Below, one piece after another: positions 44,077 through 53,334 of a DNA stretch of 64,000 bases; the stretch's first letter is position 1, and every line of letters starts with the position of its first letter. Source of the DNA: UBA6115 sp040776985 (GTDB taxonomy: Bacteria; Bacillota; Clostridia; Christensenellales; Aristaeellaceae); contig JAXGZL010000002.1 in the NCBI GenBank assembly GCA_040776985.1, positions 248,001 through 312,000 on the forward strand. Direction: 5' to 3'. A program made the position numbers and the translations under genes. The notes under the pieces were generated by a model. It saw only the letters and a list, made by a program, of their open reading frames with translations, ran no database searches and was not told the DNA's origin.

Positions 44077-46533
44077 TTAAGGTTTGAATCCTTTAAGCCG
44101 CAGCGCGTTGGTGAGGACGGAGAGGGAACTCAGGCTCATGGCGGCGGCGGCGATCATGGGGTTGAGCAAGGGGCCGCCAAACAGATGCAGAACGCCCGCC
44201 GCGATGGGGATGCCCAGCACGTTGTAGCCAAAGGCCCAGAACAGGTTTTCCTTGATGGTTCGAAGCGTCCTGCGGCTTAGTTTGATGGCGGTGGCCACAT
44301 CCTGCAGGTTGCCCCGCATGAGCACCACGTCTGCTGACTCGATGGCCACATCCGTGCCTGAGCCGATGGCGATGCCGATGTCCGCCTGCACCAGGGCGGG
44401 GGCGTCGTTGATGCCGTCGCCAACCATGGCCACCTTGCGGCCCTCCTGCTGAAGCTGCCTGATGGCGTCCGCCTTGTCCTTGGGCTTGACATCCGCCAAC
44501 ACCCGGCTGATGCCTGCTTCCCTGGCGATGGCCTCAGCGGTTCGCTGGTTGTCCCCGGTGATCATGATCACCTGAAGCCCCATGGCCTTCATGGCCTCAA
44601 CCGCGGGAAGGCTGCTGTCCTTCAGCTTGTCCGCCACGGCAATCAGCCCCGCTGCCTGGCCCTCAATGGCCACATACATGGGGGTTTTGCCCTCGGCGGC
44701 CAGGCGCTTTGCGTCCTCTGTCAAGACATCTGCCGGGATGCCGGCGGAATCAAGCAGGGCCTGGTTGCCCACCAGCAGGCTTTTGCCCTGCACCTGCCCT
44801 TTCACGCCAAAGCCTGCCAGGGCCTGGAAATCCTCCGCCTGATGAAGGGGGAGATTTCGGGCGCGGGCCTCCGCCAGGATGGCCTGGCCCAGGGGATGCT
44901 CGCTGGCGCTTTCCAGGGATGCGGTGATGGTCAGCAGCTCATTTTCGGTGATGCCACCCTGGGGCAGGATGTCACGCACCTCCGGCTTGCCCTGGGTGAG
45001 GGTGCCGGTTTTGTCCAGCACCACCGTGTCCACCGACTGAACGGTTTCCAGCGCCTGCCCGCTTTTGATCAGGATGCCGTGCTCGGCCCCCTTGCCGGTG
45101 CCCACCATGATGGCGGTGGGGGTGGCCAGCCCCAGGGCACAGGGGCAGGCGATGACCAGCACCGGGATAAAGACCCGGAGGGCAAAGTCAATGTCCCTGG
45201 TGGCAATCAGCCAGGCGATGCCGGAGAGCAGCGCAATGGCAAACACCACCGGCACAAAGATGCCGGAGACCTTGTCCGCCAGCCGGGCAATGGGGGCCTT
45301 GGAGCCCTGGGCCTCCTCCACCAGGCGGATGATCTGGGCCAGGGCGGTGTCGTCGCCCACCTTGGTGGCGCGGAACTGAAGGGAGCCGGTGGTGTTGAGG
45401 GTGGCGGCATAGACGGGGTCGCCCGCCTCCTTCATCACCGGCATGCTCTCCCCGGTGAGGGTGGATTCATCCATCCCGGTGCTGCCGGACACCACCACGC
45501 CATCCACCGGCACCCGGGCGCCGGGGCGCAGCAGCAGGGTGTCGCCCACCTCAACCTCCTCGATGGGGATTTCCTTTTCTTTCCCGTCCACCAACAGGAT
45601 GGCGGTCTTGGGGCTTAGGGCCAGCAGGGCCTTCACCGCCTCCCCTGTGCGGCCCTTGGAGACCGCCTCCAGGGTTTTTCCAAGCAGGATCAGGGTGAGG
45701 ATGACGCCGGCGGACTCATAATACAGCCCATGGACGGCATGGGGATTCCCCCGGATGATCAGGATGGTTTCCCAGACGCTGAAGATGATGGCAGCGCCTG
45801 TGCCCATGGCTACCAGGGTGTCCATGTTGGGGGCGCCCCGCAGCACAGCCCGGGTGCCGGAAACATAAAACCGGTGCCCCGCCCAGAGGATGGGCAGCAG
45901 CAGGACCACCTGGGCCAGGGCGTAGTTGAGGGGATGGGTGTTCATGTCCAGGAAGGTGGGCACCGGCAGGCTGCCTGAGATCATGGGCGCCATCGCCAGG
46001 TAAAGCAGCGGCAGGCAGAACATCGCTGCCAGGATCACCCTCTGCCACATCCGTTGAAGCGCCTTTTCCCGGCGTGCCCGATCCTCCTCCGCTTGGGAGG
46101 GCTTGGTGGACTGCAGGGGCTTGTAGCCGGACTGCTCAATGGCTTCCCGGATGCGCCGGATGCCGGTTTCCGATGGGTTATAGCGCACGCTGGCCTTCTC
46201 CGTGGCCAGGTTCACGGTGGCGGATATGACGCCTGGCAGGCTGTTCAGGTCCTTTTCCACCTTCTGGGAACAGGAGGCGCAGTGCATGCCCTCAATGGGG
46301 ATGGTGACGCTGGCCTCCTCACTTTCGCTTTCCAGGACAAAGCCCAGATTTTTGATTTCTTCCTTCAGCCGGGGAAGGCTGAGCGCCTCCGGGTCATAGC
46401 GCAGCAGCAGTTTTTCCGTGGCCAGGTTGACGCTGGATTCCGCCACCCCCGGCAGGGCGGCGGTGTGTTTTTCAACGCTGGCGGCGCAGGACGCGCAGTG
46501 CATCCCCTGTATGTTAAATTGCCTGGTAATCAT
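44077..46533 (-). CDS. copA: copper-translocating P-type ATPase
   Basis: 818 residues. Two N-terminal HMA domains, each with GMHCASC; then the membrane part with the ion motif CPC (VIACPCALGLATP), phosphorylation site DKTGTLT, TGE loop (TGES) and the hinge MVGDGINDAPAL. This is the PIB-1 type that exports Cu+. A frame extends 22 codons further up, but ATG at 46533 with AAAGGAGG gives the usual N-terminus. A divergent HxlR-type regulator lies next door; no CopY or CsoR gene is seen nearby. Confidence 0.95.
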   Translation of the reverse strand: MITRQFNIQGMHCASCAASVEKHTAALPGVAESSVNLATEKLLLRYDPEALSLPRLKEEIKNLGFVLESESEEASVTIPIEGMHCASCSQKVEKDLNSLPGVISATVNLATEKASVRYNPSETGIRRIREAIEQSGYKPLQSTKPSQAEEDRARREKALQRMWQRVILAAMFCLPLLYLAMAPMISGSLPVPTFLDMNTHPLNYALAQVVLLLPILWAGHRFYVSGTRAVLRGAPNMDTLVAMGTGAAIIFSVWETILIIRGNPHAVHGLYYESAGVILTLILLGKTLEAVSKGRTGEAVKALLALSPKTAILLVDGKEKEIPIEEVEVGDTLLLRPGARVPVDGVVVSGSTGMDESTLTGESMPVMKEAGDPVYAATLNTTGSLQFRATKVGDDTALAQIIRLVEEAQGSKAPIARLADKVSGIFVPVVFAIALLSGIAWLIATRDIDFALRVFIPVLVIACPCALGLATPTAIMVGTGKGAEHGILIKSGQALETVQSVDTVVLDKTGTLTQGKPEVRDILPQGGITENELLTITASLESASEHPLGQAILAEARARNLPLHQAEDFQALAGFGVKGQVQGKSLLVGNQALLDSAGIPADVLTEDAKRLAAEGKTPMYVAIEGQAAGLIAVADKLKDSSLPAVEAMKAMGLQVIMITGDNQRTAEAIAREAGISRVLADVKPKDKADAIRQLQQEGRKVAMVGDGINDAPALVQADIGIAIGSGTDVAIESADVVLMRGNLQDVATAIKLSRRTLRTIKENLFWAFGYNVLGIPIAAGVLHLFGGPLLNPMIAAAAMSLSSLSVLTNALRLKGFKP

Positions 46534-46562
46534 CTCATGGCCTCCTTTTGGAAAGCGTCCTC

Positions 46563-46591
46563 TTGACAAGGCCTTCCAATACCCATACCAT
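46563..46591 (+). promoter_or_regulatory. possible promoter of the HxlR-type gene
   Basis: TTGACA, 17 bases, TACCAT, directed away from copA. Its place only 30 bases upstream of the copA start means the regulator could affect both genes by binding here. Confidence 0.5.
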
Positions 46592-46664
46592 ACCCGCATC
46601 AGAGTAAAATGATCAAGTACGCACCTTTTTGTCCAATACTTACCGAAAGGATAGCAAGCAGGAG

Positions 46665-47030
46665 ATGAGCACCCAGAATAGCCCCCTCAACTGCCCGGTC
46701 AGCGCCACGCTGCAGCTGATCGGCGGAAAGTACAAGGCCCTGATCCTCTGGCATCTGGTGCCGGGGGTGAAGCGCTATGGTGCCCTCTCCCGGCTGATTC
46801 CCCAGGCCACGCCCAAAATGCTCACCCAGCAGCTGCGGGAGTTGGAGTCAGACGGCCTGCTCACCCGCACGGTGTTCCCGGTGGTGCCGCCAAGGGTGGA
46901 GTATGCCCTCACCCCCTTTGGGCACAGCCTCAAGCCGGTGCTGGACCTGATGTATGCCTGGGGGGAGGACTACATGAACAATAGGGGCATCCCCATCAAC
47001 TGCGGGATGGCGCCCCCTGAAGATCAATAA
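46665..47030 (+). CDS. HxlR family transcriptional regulator
   Basis: 121 residues from ATG at 46665 (GAAAGGA and AGGAG upstream; a TTG start 12 codons earlier is less likely). The HxlR pattern is clear: C10-P near the N-terminus, GGKYKALILWHL, FSRL-like YGALSRLIPQATPKMLTQQL and the wing RTVFPVVPPRVEYALT. Relatives such as YodB, CatR and HypR sense thiol stress through the N-terminal Cys. It is divergent from copA and may control it. Confidence 0.9.
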   Translation: MSTQNSPLNCPVSATLQLIGGKYKALILWHLVPGVKRYGALSRLIPQATPKMLTQQLRELESDGLLTRTVFPVVPPRVEYALTPFGHSLKPVLDLMYAWGEDYMNNRGIPINCGMAPPEDQ

Positions 47031-47047
47031 CTATATTGAGTTAAAGT

Positions 47048-48274
47048 CTATGACAGCCCCTCTGACAGATCCATGATGCGGTGGCGCAGCATGTCATAGG
47101 CGGCCTGCACCGCCTGGGTGCGCACATAGGCCAAGTCCCGCATGGGCGGGGAAGCGGCGCTGATGGCGCGGGTATAGCCCTGCAGGCAGACCGCAAAGGA
47201 ATATTCGCGGTTGTCGTTTAAAATAATGGCCACCGCGGCGGGAACGGCCAGTTCCCTGGCCAGAAGGCTGGCCAGGTGGGCGCAGCTTTCCTCCTGGCTG
47301 TTGGGCAGGGGATAGGGGCAGTGCATAAGGGTGCACAGATCCTCCGGGGCTTCCCCGCTGAGGCTGGGGGCAACCAGGCCCCTTGCGCCGGGCACGCAGA
47401 GCAGCCGGGAGGCGGCCAGGCCGGCTGTGCCGGCCTCAGCGAAGGCAACCTTCAACTGGTTTGACTGAAGCAGGCTTGCCAGGGCGGTTTCCAGGTTGGG
47501 CACATCCACCCCATAGACATGGCGGCCCAGGCGGGCGCGGATCTCCTCCACGGCTGGCTCTGTCAGCGCCAGGGCCTCTGCCTCGCTTTCTCCCCTGGCG
47601 GTGACCCGCACAAAGGCCTCACCCTCCCGGGCGTAGGGGGCCAGGGTGGGGTTGACGCCTTCCACAATCAGGTCTTCCAGCATTTCCGCCATCCGGGATT
47701 CGCCCAGGCCCATCACCCGCACCATCCGGGACAGCAGCAGCCCCTGGGAAAAACCCTTGAGGTAGGGTGCCGCCTTGTCCCGGAACATGGCCTTCATCTC
47801 CCGGGGGGGCCCGGGCAGCAGGATGGCGGCGTGCCCCGCCTCATCTTCCAGGATATAGCCGGGGGCTGTGCCCTGGGGGTTGTCCAGCACCTGGGCGCCT
47901 TCCGGGGCCAGGGCCTGCTTTTCGTTGTTTTTGGGCATGACGCGGTTGACGGAGGTGTAAAAGCTTTTAAGGGCCTGCAGGCTTTCCTCGTGCATCACCA
48001 GCGGGCGGTTGAAGCAGCGGGCCACCACCTCCTTGGTGATGTCGTCCGAGGTGGGGCCAAGGCCGCCGGTGATCAGCAAAAAATCAGAGCGCAGCAGCGC
48101 CTGGCGCACCGCCTCTTCCATGCGGCGCTCGTTGTCGCCCACCACCGTCTGGTAATACAGGTCCAGCCCCAGGGCGGACAGCTCCCGGGCCAGAAAGCGG
48201 GCGTTGGTGTTGAGGATGTCCCCCAGCAGCAGTTCGGTGCCCACACAGAGGATTTCACAGCGTTTTCTTGGCAT
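47048..48274 (-). CDS. cinA: CinA family protein with altered amidase domain
   Basis: 408 residues. The N-terminal COG1058 domain is intact (CVGTELLLGDILNTNARFLA, GGLGPTSDDITKE, LLPGPPREM). The C-terminal PncC-like domain is weakly kept: the usual ESxTGG signature reads EAGTAG, and the VPGAS region reads VPGARG. Loss of the conserved Ser suggests that nicotinamide-nucleotide amidase activity may be lost. The CinA family works in pyridine nucleotide repair. ATG at 48274 has AGGAGG; the frame extends upstream without one. Confidence 0.88.
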   Translation of the reverse strand: MPRKRCEILCVGTELLLGDILNTNARFLARELSALGLDLYYQTVVGDNERRMEEAVRQALLRSDFLLITGGLGPTSDDITKEVVARCFNRPLVMHEESLQALKSFYTSVNRVMPKNNEKQALAPEGAQVLDNPQGTAPGYILEDEAGHAAILLPGPPREMKAMFRDKAAPYLKGFSQGLLLSRMVRVMGLGESRMAEMLEDLIVEGVNPTLAPYAREGEAFVRVTARGESEAEALALTEPAVEEIRARLGRHVYGVDVPNLETALASLLQSNQLKVAFAEAGTAGLAASRLLCVPGARGLVAPSLSGEAPEDLCTLMHCPYPLPNSQEESCAHLASLLARELAVPAAVAIILNDNREYSFAVCLQGYTRAISAASPPMRDLAYVRTQAVQAAYDMLRHRIMDLSEGLS

Positions 48275-48332
48275 TCGGATAAACCTCCTGTCTTGATGGC
48301 ATTGTACCATGCCAGGTGGTATAAAATAAACG

Positions 48333-48872
48333 ATGTTTGTCATGTTCCGGGTTTTCGCGCGTCTTATGGATGAAAGGCAGGTGAGGGGTTTGCGGGAGAT
48401 CGAGGCGGTGTACCGTGCCTATTTCCAGGATGTGTACCGGTATGCGCTGAAGCTGACCCAGGACCCGCAGCTGTCAGAGGACCTCACCAGCGAGACCTTT
48501 CTGAAGGCCATGGACGCCCTTCAAAAGTTCAGGGGGCAATGCGCGCTGAGGGTCTGGCTGTGCCAGATCACCAAAAACCTCTACTTCAGCCACCTGAGGA
48601 AAAGCAGGCGCATGATCCCCGTGGAACAACTGCCGGAAAGCCCGGAGGACCCGCTGGAGGGCTTTCTGGACCAGGATGAGGCCAGGGGGATTGCCGAAAC
48701 GGCCCACCAATTGAAGGAGCCCTACCGACAGGTCTTTTCCCTGAGGCTTTCTGGCCTGCCTTTTCAGGAAATCGGTGCGCTGTTTGACAAAAGCGCCAAC
48801 TGGGCCTGCGTGGTCTATCACCGGGCCAGGAAGATGATCCGGGAGGAATGGGAGGAACAAAATGCACTGTGA
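48333..48872 (+). CDS. ECF-type RNA polymerase sigma factor
   Basis: Up to 179 residues. Region 2 is seen as AVYRAYFQDVYRYALKLTQDPQLSEDLTSE with TFLKAM; region 4 as LKEPYRQVFSLRLSGLPFQEIGALF. The start is uncertain: ATG at 48333 has AGGTGG 13 bases before it, and ATG at 48366 is also possible. Its end overlaps the next gene, an anti-sigma factor with zinc finger, by 11 bases, so it is controlled by that partner. Confidence 0.9.
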   Translation: MFVMFRVFARLMDERQVRGLREIEAVYRAYFQDVYRYALKLTQDPQLSEDLTSETFLKAMDALQKFRGQCALRVWLCQITKNLYFSHLRKSRRMIPVEQLPESPEDPLEGFLDQDEARGIAETAHQLKEPYRQVFSLRLSGLPFQEIGALFDKSANWACVVYHRARKMIREEWEEQNAL

Positions 48873-49914
48873 TGTGATCAAGGATCTGCTGCCCCTGTAT
48901 CAGGAGGGGATCATCAGCGAAGAAAGCAAAAAGCTGGTGGCAGCCCATCTGGAGAGTTGCCCTGCCTGCCGGCAGCTGCTGGCGGAGATGAAAGAGGGAA
49001 TTCGTCCTGCCGGAGAGGAATCCTTGCCCCTTGAAAAGATCAGCCGGGGGATAAAAAGACGGCGCTGGCGTGCTGCGCTGATGGCAGTCTGCCTGGTTTT
49101 GGCTGTGGCCACAGCCGCCCTTTCTGCCCTGACCACGCCCCGCTATATCCCCTATGAGGAAGGGCTGGTAAGCATCAGGGAGATTTCCGTGGCCAGCCTG
49201 CTGGAAGGGGAGATGACAGAGGAAAAGATGGACCTGCTGGCAAGCGCAGGGCTGATGCATGAGGTGATTCTTTCAAGCATGGATGATGAGGGCAAGGAAA
49301 GCCTGAGCCATATTTTTGCGCAGCGCTATGGAAATGGCGGGGAGGAGATGCCAGAAACGCTCCTTGAGATCACCTTGCCGGCTGGATACTATGCCTCCTT
49401 GAGCTCCCAGGGGCAAATTGATCCTGAGGCAAAGAGCCTGCGGATTTATGACCTGCAGGTCTATACCTATCCCCTGAACAGAATGCCGCCTCAGACCAAA
49501 ACCACCATGATTGTCACTGTGGAGCCCGGGATGAAAGCGGCGGTTTATTACCTGGAACCAGGGAAGAACAACCGGCTGATCTATGGGCCAAACCCCTATC
49601 CTGATGGCGGGGTCATCACCCTGCCCAGGCTGGCGCTGGCCTACTACTTTAAGCTGGCACTCTTTACAAGCCTGGTGCTGGCAGTGCTAAGCTTCATCTT
49701 CAGGAAGAATGGCAAGGCGCAAAATGTGCTGCTGGCGCTGCTGGGGCTGCCCCTGTCCTGGCTGATGGCCCAGTTGATGATTAAAGGCGGCGTTTCAGCC
49801 TCCTTTGAGCTGGCAAGGGATTTTCTGTTGATCCTGATCACCACCTTATTCCTGTACATCGCCTGGCTTCTGTTCCTGGCCAGGCGTCGGGAAAAGAGGC
49901 TGGAAAACGCCTGA
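48862..49914 (+). CDS. zinc-finger anti-sigma factor, membrane protein
   Basis: 350 residues. The cytoplasmic N-terminus has the ZAS motif (MHCDVIKDLLPLY, then HLESCPACRQLL: H-x3-C-x2-C). A first membrane helix follows near 72-90, an external domain of about 160 residues, and three helices at the C-terminus (about 252-345). The extra helices are more than most ZAS anti-sigma factors have. It should hold the ECF factor encoded just before and release it on an envelope signal. GGGAGGAACAAA precedes the ATG. Confidence 0.88.
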   Translation: MHCDVIKDLLPLYQEGIISEESKKLVAAHLESCPACRQLLAEMKEGIRPAGEESLPLEKISRGIKRRRWRAALMAVCLVLAVATAALSALTTPRYIPYEEGLVSIREISVASLLEGEMTEEKMDLLASAGLMHEVILSSMDDEGKESLSHIFAQRYGNGGEEMPETLLEITLPAGYYASLSSQGQIDPEAKSLRIYDLQVYTYPLNRMPPQTKTTMIVTVEPGMKAAVYYLEPGKNNRLIYGPNPYPDGGVITLPRLALAYYFKLALFTSLVLAVLSFIFRKNGKAQNVLLALLGLPLSWLMAQLMIKGGVSASFELARDFLLILITTLFLYIAWLLFLARRREKRLENA

Positions 49915-49993
49915 ATAAAACGCTGCCCTGTTGTCCGCATCCTTTGTGTGTGCTATGCTTCCGCCATGCGCAAAAGCGCCCCGGAGGGAAAGG

Positions 49994-50869
49994 ATGCGGA
50001 TTTTTTCTTTGGCGGACAGGCCCCTAAAAGTCAACCTGCACATGCACACAAACTTAAGCGACGGCAAACTGAGCCCTCTCCTGGCGCTTCAGGCCTATGA
50101 GGACGCGGGCTATGACGCGGTGTCCATCACCGACCACCGGACGGTCACCACAACCGATGACTACCAAGGCGATATGCTGGTGCTGCCCGGCATGGAATGG
50201 GATGTGAACCTGAACCGGGGCGGGGAAGTGATCCATCTGCTGGGCATTGGGATGGCGGAAGGCTTTTCCTATGAAAGGCAGCGGGAAAATGACGCCCAGC
50301 GCTTTGTGGACTCGGTGCGGGAGGCCGGCGGACTGTGCTTTTTCTGCCATCCCCACTGGTCCATGAACCGGGTGGAAACCCTGCTTTCCATGAAGGGCCT
50401 GGCCGGGGCAGAGATCTTCAACGGCGTTTCCCGCCCGCCCTATAACCTGGACCGGGCAGACGCCACCTTTTACCTGGACATGGCGGCATCAGAAGGCTGC
50501 CTGATTCCCACCATCGCCACCGATGACAGCCACCACTACGGCCTGGAGGCTTTCACCGGATTTATCTACCTGAACGCGCAGAAAAACAGGGGCAGCGTGA
50601 TGGCAGCCCTGAAGGCGGGGGACTTTCTGGCCTCCCAGGGGCCCAAAATCCACTCGGTCAGTCTGGAAGAGGGCCAGGTGCGGGTGGAGACCAGCCCGGT
50701 CAGCCACATCACCTTTCACTCCAACCTGGCCTGGACGCCCCAGCGCTGCGTGTCGGGGGACCAGCTGACCCGGGCCAGCATCCAGATAAACCCTCAGATG
50801 CGCTTTGTCCGCGTGGTGGTGATTGATGACAAGGGGCGCAGGGCCTGGTCCAATCCCTTCCGGTTGTAA
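49994..50869 (+). CDS. PHP domain phosphoesterase
   Basis: 291 residues from the ATG at 49994 (GGAGGGAAAGG). The metal-binding set of PHP proteins is present: HMH in NLHMHTNLSDG, DH in ITDHRTV, a later E in GMEWDV, HPHW in CHPHWS and DDSHH near 190. Related enzymes hydrolyse phosphoesters such as 3',5'-bisnucleotides or histidinol phosphate. The last 90 residues (VSLEEGQVRVETSPVSHI...) form a beta-rich tail typical of secreted or stand-alone PHP proteins. No signal peptide. Confidence 0.88.
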   Translation: MRIFSLADRPLKVNLHMHTNLSDGKLSPLLALQAYEDAGYDAVSITDHRTVTTTDDYQGDMLVLPGMEWDVNLNRGGEVIHLLGIGMAEGFSYERQRENDAQRFVDSVREAGGLCFFCHPHWSMNRVETLLSMKGLAGAEIFNGVSRPPYNLDRADATFYLDMAASEGCLIPTIATDDSHHYGLEAFTGFIYLNAQKNRGSVMAALKAGDFLASQGPKIHSVSLEEGQVRVETSPVSHITFHSNLAWTPQRCVSGDQLTRASIQINPQMRFVRVVVIDDKGRRAWSNPFRL

Positions 50870-50945
50870 TTGTTCAGATTGATTCAAGCCCCTCTCAGGC
50901 CATGCGCTGAAGTGGCTTTCTCTTGCCCCGAAATGACAAATATAG

Positions 50946-50974
50946 TTGACATAAAGAAAAATATAGCGTACAAT
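50946..50974 (+). promoter_or_regulatory. promoter of the HTH/membrane gene pair
   Basis: TTGACA, 17 bases, TACAAT, about 30 bases before the start of the regulator gene. Confidence 0.75.
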
Positions 50975-51004
50975 GATGCTGAAAACCAAGAGAGGAGCAG
51001 GGAG

Positions 51005-51211
51005 ATGAGCCCAGTATCCCGGATGAAGGTGGCGCGGGTTCAGGCAGGGCTGACGCAACAGGAGCTGGCGGACAACATTGGCGTAACAAGGCAAACCATC
51101 GGCCTGATCGAGCAGGGGAGGTTCAACCCCTCTCTGGCGCTATGCAAACAGATTGCCAGGGCGCTGGGGAAAACCCTGGATGAATTGTTCTGGGAGGAGG
51201 ATCAATCATGA
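51005..51211 (+). CDS. XRE-type small transcriptional regulator
   Basis: 68 residues with one helix-turn-helix (GLTQQELADNIGVTRQTIGLIEQG, read as HTH_3), as in the YozG/YgzD class. AGAGGAG lies before the ATG. Its stop overlaps the start of the membrane gene by four bases; this regulator-membrane pairing is common in Firmicutes, and the regulator often controls its own operon. Confidence 0.9.
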   Translation: MSPVSRMKVARVQAGLTQQELADNIGVTRQTIGLIEQGRFNPSLALCKQIARALGKTLDELFWEEDQS

Positions 51212-51711
51212 GTCAAAAAAACAAGGGCGGCGGTCTGTTCAAAACGGTGTGGGATGAGCGTCAGCAACAGGCCTATGCCCAGATCAACAGCAAGGCATTC
51301 AACCTGGCCTGGATCCTGCTGCTTCTGTCCTTTCTGGCGCAGGTCATCGCCTTTCCCAGGGAGCCGGGCAGATGGCTGGGGGAGATGATCCTGTTTATTC
51401 TGCTCAACATCTTTATCCTGATGGCCTATATCCGGGCGGGCCTCTGGACAAAGAACCGTCAACAGCCAGGCATCCGTCAGAACCTGTTGGCAAGCCTGTT
51501 GGCCGCTGTTGTCCTGGCCATTGTGAGCCTGGTCAGAATGGCGGTCACAGGACAGCTGGCAGACAATCCATGGCCTGGCATCCGGTTTGTTTTGTTCCAG
51601 AGCGCGGGCATCTTTGTGGTTGCGTTTGGCCTGCTGACCTTGATCAGCCGTATTCACCAGAAGAAGCAGAAGCAGGCAGAAGAAGCGATGAACGAGGAAG
51701 AAAACAGATAG
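51208..51711 (+). CDS. four-helix membrane protein paired with an XRE regulator
   Basis: 167 residues, four hydrophobic segments (about 30-47, 60-78, 95-115, 130-150) and charged ends (KNKGGGLFKTVWDERQQQA at the N-terminus, KKQKQAEEAMNEEENR at the C-terminus). It resembles DUF6773/DUF3796-type proteins that occur behind small HTH regulators; role unknown. Coupled translation with the regulator. Confidence 0.8.
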   Translation: MSQKNKGGGLFKTVWDERQQQAYAQINSKAFNLAWILLLLSFLAQVIAFPREPGRWLGEMILFILLNIFILMAYIRAGLWTKNRQQPGIRQNLLASLLAAVVLAIVSLVRMAVTGQLADNPWPGIRFVLFQSAGIFVVAFGLLTLISRIHQKKQKQAEEAMNEEENR

Positions 51712-51720
51712 GGAATGCAA

Positions 51721-51758
51721 AACCGGGGAGCCTCAATCACAGGGCTCCCCGGTTTTGA
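51721..51758. terminator. bidirectional terminator
   Basis: A 12-bp perfect stem AACCGGGGAGCC/GGCTCCCCGGTT, T-run on both strands, between the convergent membrane gene and the anti-sigma-like gene. Confidence 0.85.
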
Positions 51759-51768
51759 TTTGTTGTAT

Positions 51769-52725
51769 CTACTTGAAGTAGCTTTCAGCAAGCTTGATGA
51801 AGTCTGATTCTGATAAAGACTCCTTGTTGCCTCTTAGGATATAGGTGATGCTGGTATAAATTTCAGGCTCCAGGGTATAGCCTTCCATGGTTCTGGAATC
51901 GGTGAAGTAGTCCATCCTGCACACTGAAACAGGGGAGAAGTCCGCTTGCTGGGCGAAGATCTGCCACATGCTTCCCCGGTCAAAGAGCAGCACATTTTCA
52001 AAACCGGGAATTGACAAGGCTTTATGGCTTTCTCCCTGCCATAGGCCAAACTCCTCATTGCCGCTTGACATCCGGGCTTCAAGGTGGAGGCTCTCCCCAT
52101 GCTTGTTTACAAAGTGCAGGTTATAGCCGCTGAAGTCTGAAAGGGCATCATCAGGCAGACGAAAGCCCCGCAGCATCAGGCCTTCTTCCAGGCTTTCGTC
52201 CCCAAGGGATTTGAGCCTGCCATCATTCTTCTCATCAATATAGAGGTTAAACTCCCCATTGTTAAAGGCAAAGCTGGAGGGGATGCTGCCCGGCAGTTTC
52301 AATGGGGAAGCGCTTCCTTCAATCAGTTTCCTCCCTTCCTCCAGGCTGTTGAACATCACCTTGGGGAAGAAACTGGTCCAGCCAGGCCCTGCCTTTGCCA
52401 GCCACAGTTCCTCTGTGGGCTTGCGCTTGAGAGCCTCAAAGGCAGCGCGTTCCAGTCGGATTTGCTCATCCTGTTCTTCCTGGGAAGCTTGGGGGGCTGG
52501 TGTGGGAGCGGCTTCAACCGGCGTTTTTTTGCCCTCCCAGTTTATGGTGCCCAGGAACTGGCTGGCAGAGAAGGCGGCTCCGGCTATGATCACCAGGGCT
52601 GCCGCCAAGATCAGCGCCCTTTTAAGCGGACGGCTGGGATTTGGCCGGGCTTTGTGCAGTCTGGATTCATCCAACTGGATGCCGGAGAGCTGGTTGTCAA
52701 AGGCCTTTTTAATGGGGTTATTCAT
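51769..52725 (-). CDS. membrane protein in an operon with an ECF sigma factor (probable anti-sigma factor)
   Basis: 318 residues. The N-terminus (about 1-34) is cytoplasmic and basic; a helix follows (ALILAAALVIIAGAAFSAS, about 36-54), then a Pro/Ala/Glu-rich linker and a large outside domain with DUF4367-like features (PGSIPSSFAFNNGEFNLY, a C-terminal LSESDFIKLAESYF). Its start overlaps the end of the sigma gene by eight bases, which suggests it controls that sigma factor. No zinc finger is present, so it differs from the anti-sigma factor at 48862. Confidence 0.78.
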   Translation of the reverse strand: MNNPIKKAFDNQLSGIQLDESRLHKARPNPSRPLKRALILAAALVIIAGAAFSASQFLGTINWEGKKTPVEAAPTPAPQASQEEQDEQIRLERAAFEALKRKPTEELWLAKAGPGWTSFFPKVMFNSLEEGRKLIEGSASPLKLPGSIPSSFAFNNGEFNLYIDEKNDGRLKSLGDESLEEGLMLRGFRLPDDALSDFSGYNLHFVNKHGESLHLEARMSSGNEEFGLWQGESHKALSIPGFENVLLFDRGSMWQIFAQQADFSPVSVCRMDYFTDSRTMEGYTLEPEIYTSITYILRGNKESLSESDFIKLAESYFK

Positions 52726-53212
52726 TCTGATGTCCTCCTTCCAGGATGGGCTTCAATAAAGCGCGGGCCCGGCTTAAACGGGTGTAGACGGCGCCTTCAG
52801 AGGTGTTCAGGGCATAGGCCACCTGCCTGGCGTCCAGGCCTTGCCAGTAGTGCAGCAGCACCGCTTCACGGTATTTTTGGGGCAGCGCCATCACCTGCTG
52901 CACCACGTCCCAGTCTTCCTCTGCCATGGGTGCGGCGGGTTCGGGGAGATGTTCCAGGGGCAGGGTCATCTGCAGACGCCTGAACCAGGCGGCGCGCCGC
53001 ATGTCCTTGCATATGTTGATCAGAATCCGGGTGCCCCAGGTGGCCAGGTCAGCCCCGCCACGGAACTTTCCATAGCCCTGGATTACCTTTATATAGCACT
53101 CCTGCACCGCGTCCTCCGCCATCTGCAGGTCCCCCAGGTACAGGGCTGCCAGGCGCAGCAGCTGGTTGCCTTTTTCCCGAAACAGCGTGATGGCTGCCTC
53201 TTCAGCGTTCAT
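52718..53212 (-). CDS. ECF-type RNA polymerase sigma factor
   Basis: 164 residues. Region 2: RLAALYLGDLQMAEDAVQEC; then TWGTRILINICKDMRR; region 4: ALPQKYREAVLLHYWQGLDARQVAYAL with SEGAVYTRLSRARALLK. All parts are intact. GGGAGGTGG precedes the ATG. It shares an operon with the membrane protein that overlaps its end; such pairs respond to envelope stress. Confidence 0.93.
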   Translation of the reverse strand: MNAEEAAITLFREKGNQLLRLAALYLGDLQMAEDAVQECYIKVIQGYGKFRGGADLATWGTRILINICKDMRRAAWFRRLQMTLPLEHLPEPAAPMAEEDWDVVQQVMALPQKYREAVLLHYWQGLDARQVAYALNTSEGAVYTRLSRARALLKPILEGGHQNE

Positions 53213-53278
53213 ACTTGCGTGCCACCTCCCTTCACTGATTAGACGAAAGGGGACCGGGTTTCCTTACAAACCCCCAAT

Positions 53279-53312
53279 AAAAAGGGAGGCATTCTCGTCA
53301 TGCCTCCCCCGA
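53279..53312 (-). terminator. terminator of the foldase gene
   Basis: GGGAGGCAT/ATGCCTCCC (9 bp), with TTTTTATT following on the minus strand, just after the stop codon of the foldase gene. Confidence 0.8.
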
Positions 53313-53334
53313 TCAACTGTCTCAATATGATGGC

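Noticed and set aside
46600..46645. AAGTA...TACTT repeat as operator for copA/HxlR
   Set aside because: Five-base arms 17 or more bases apart in an AT-rich stretch are too weak to claim.
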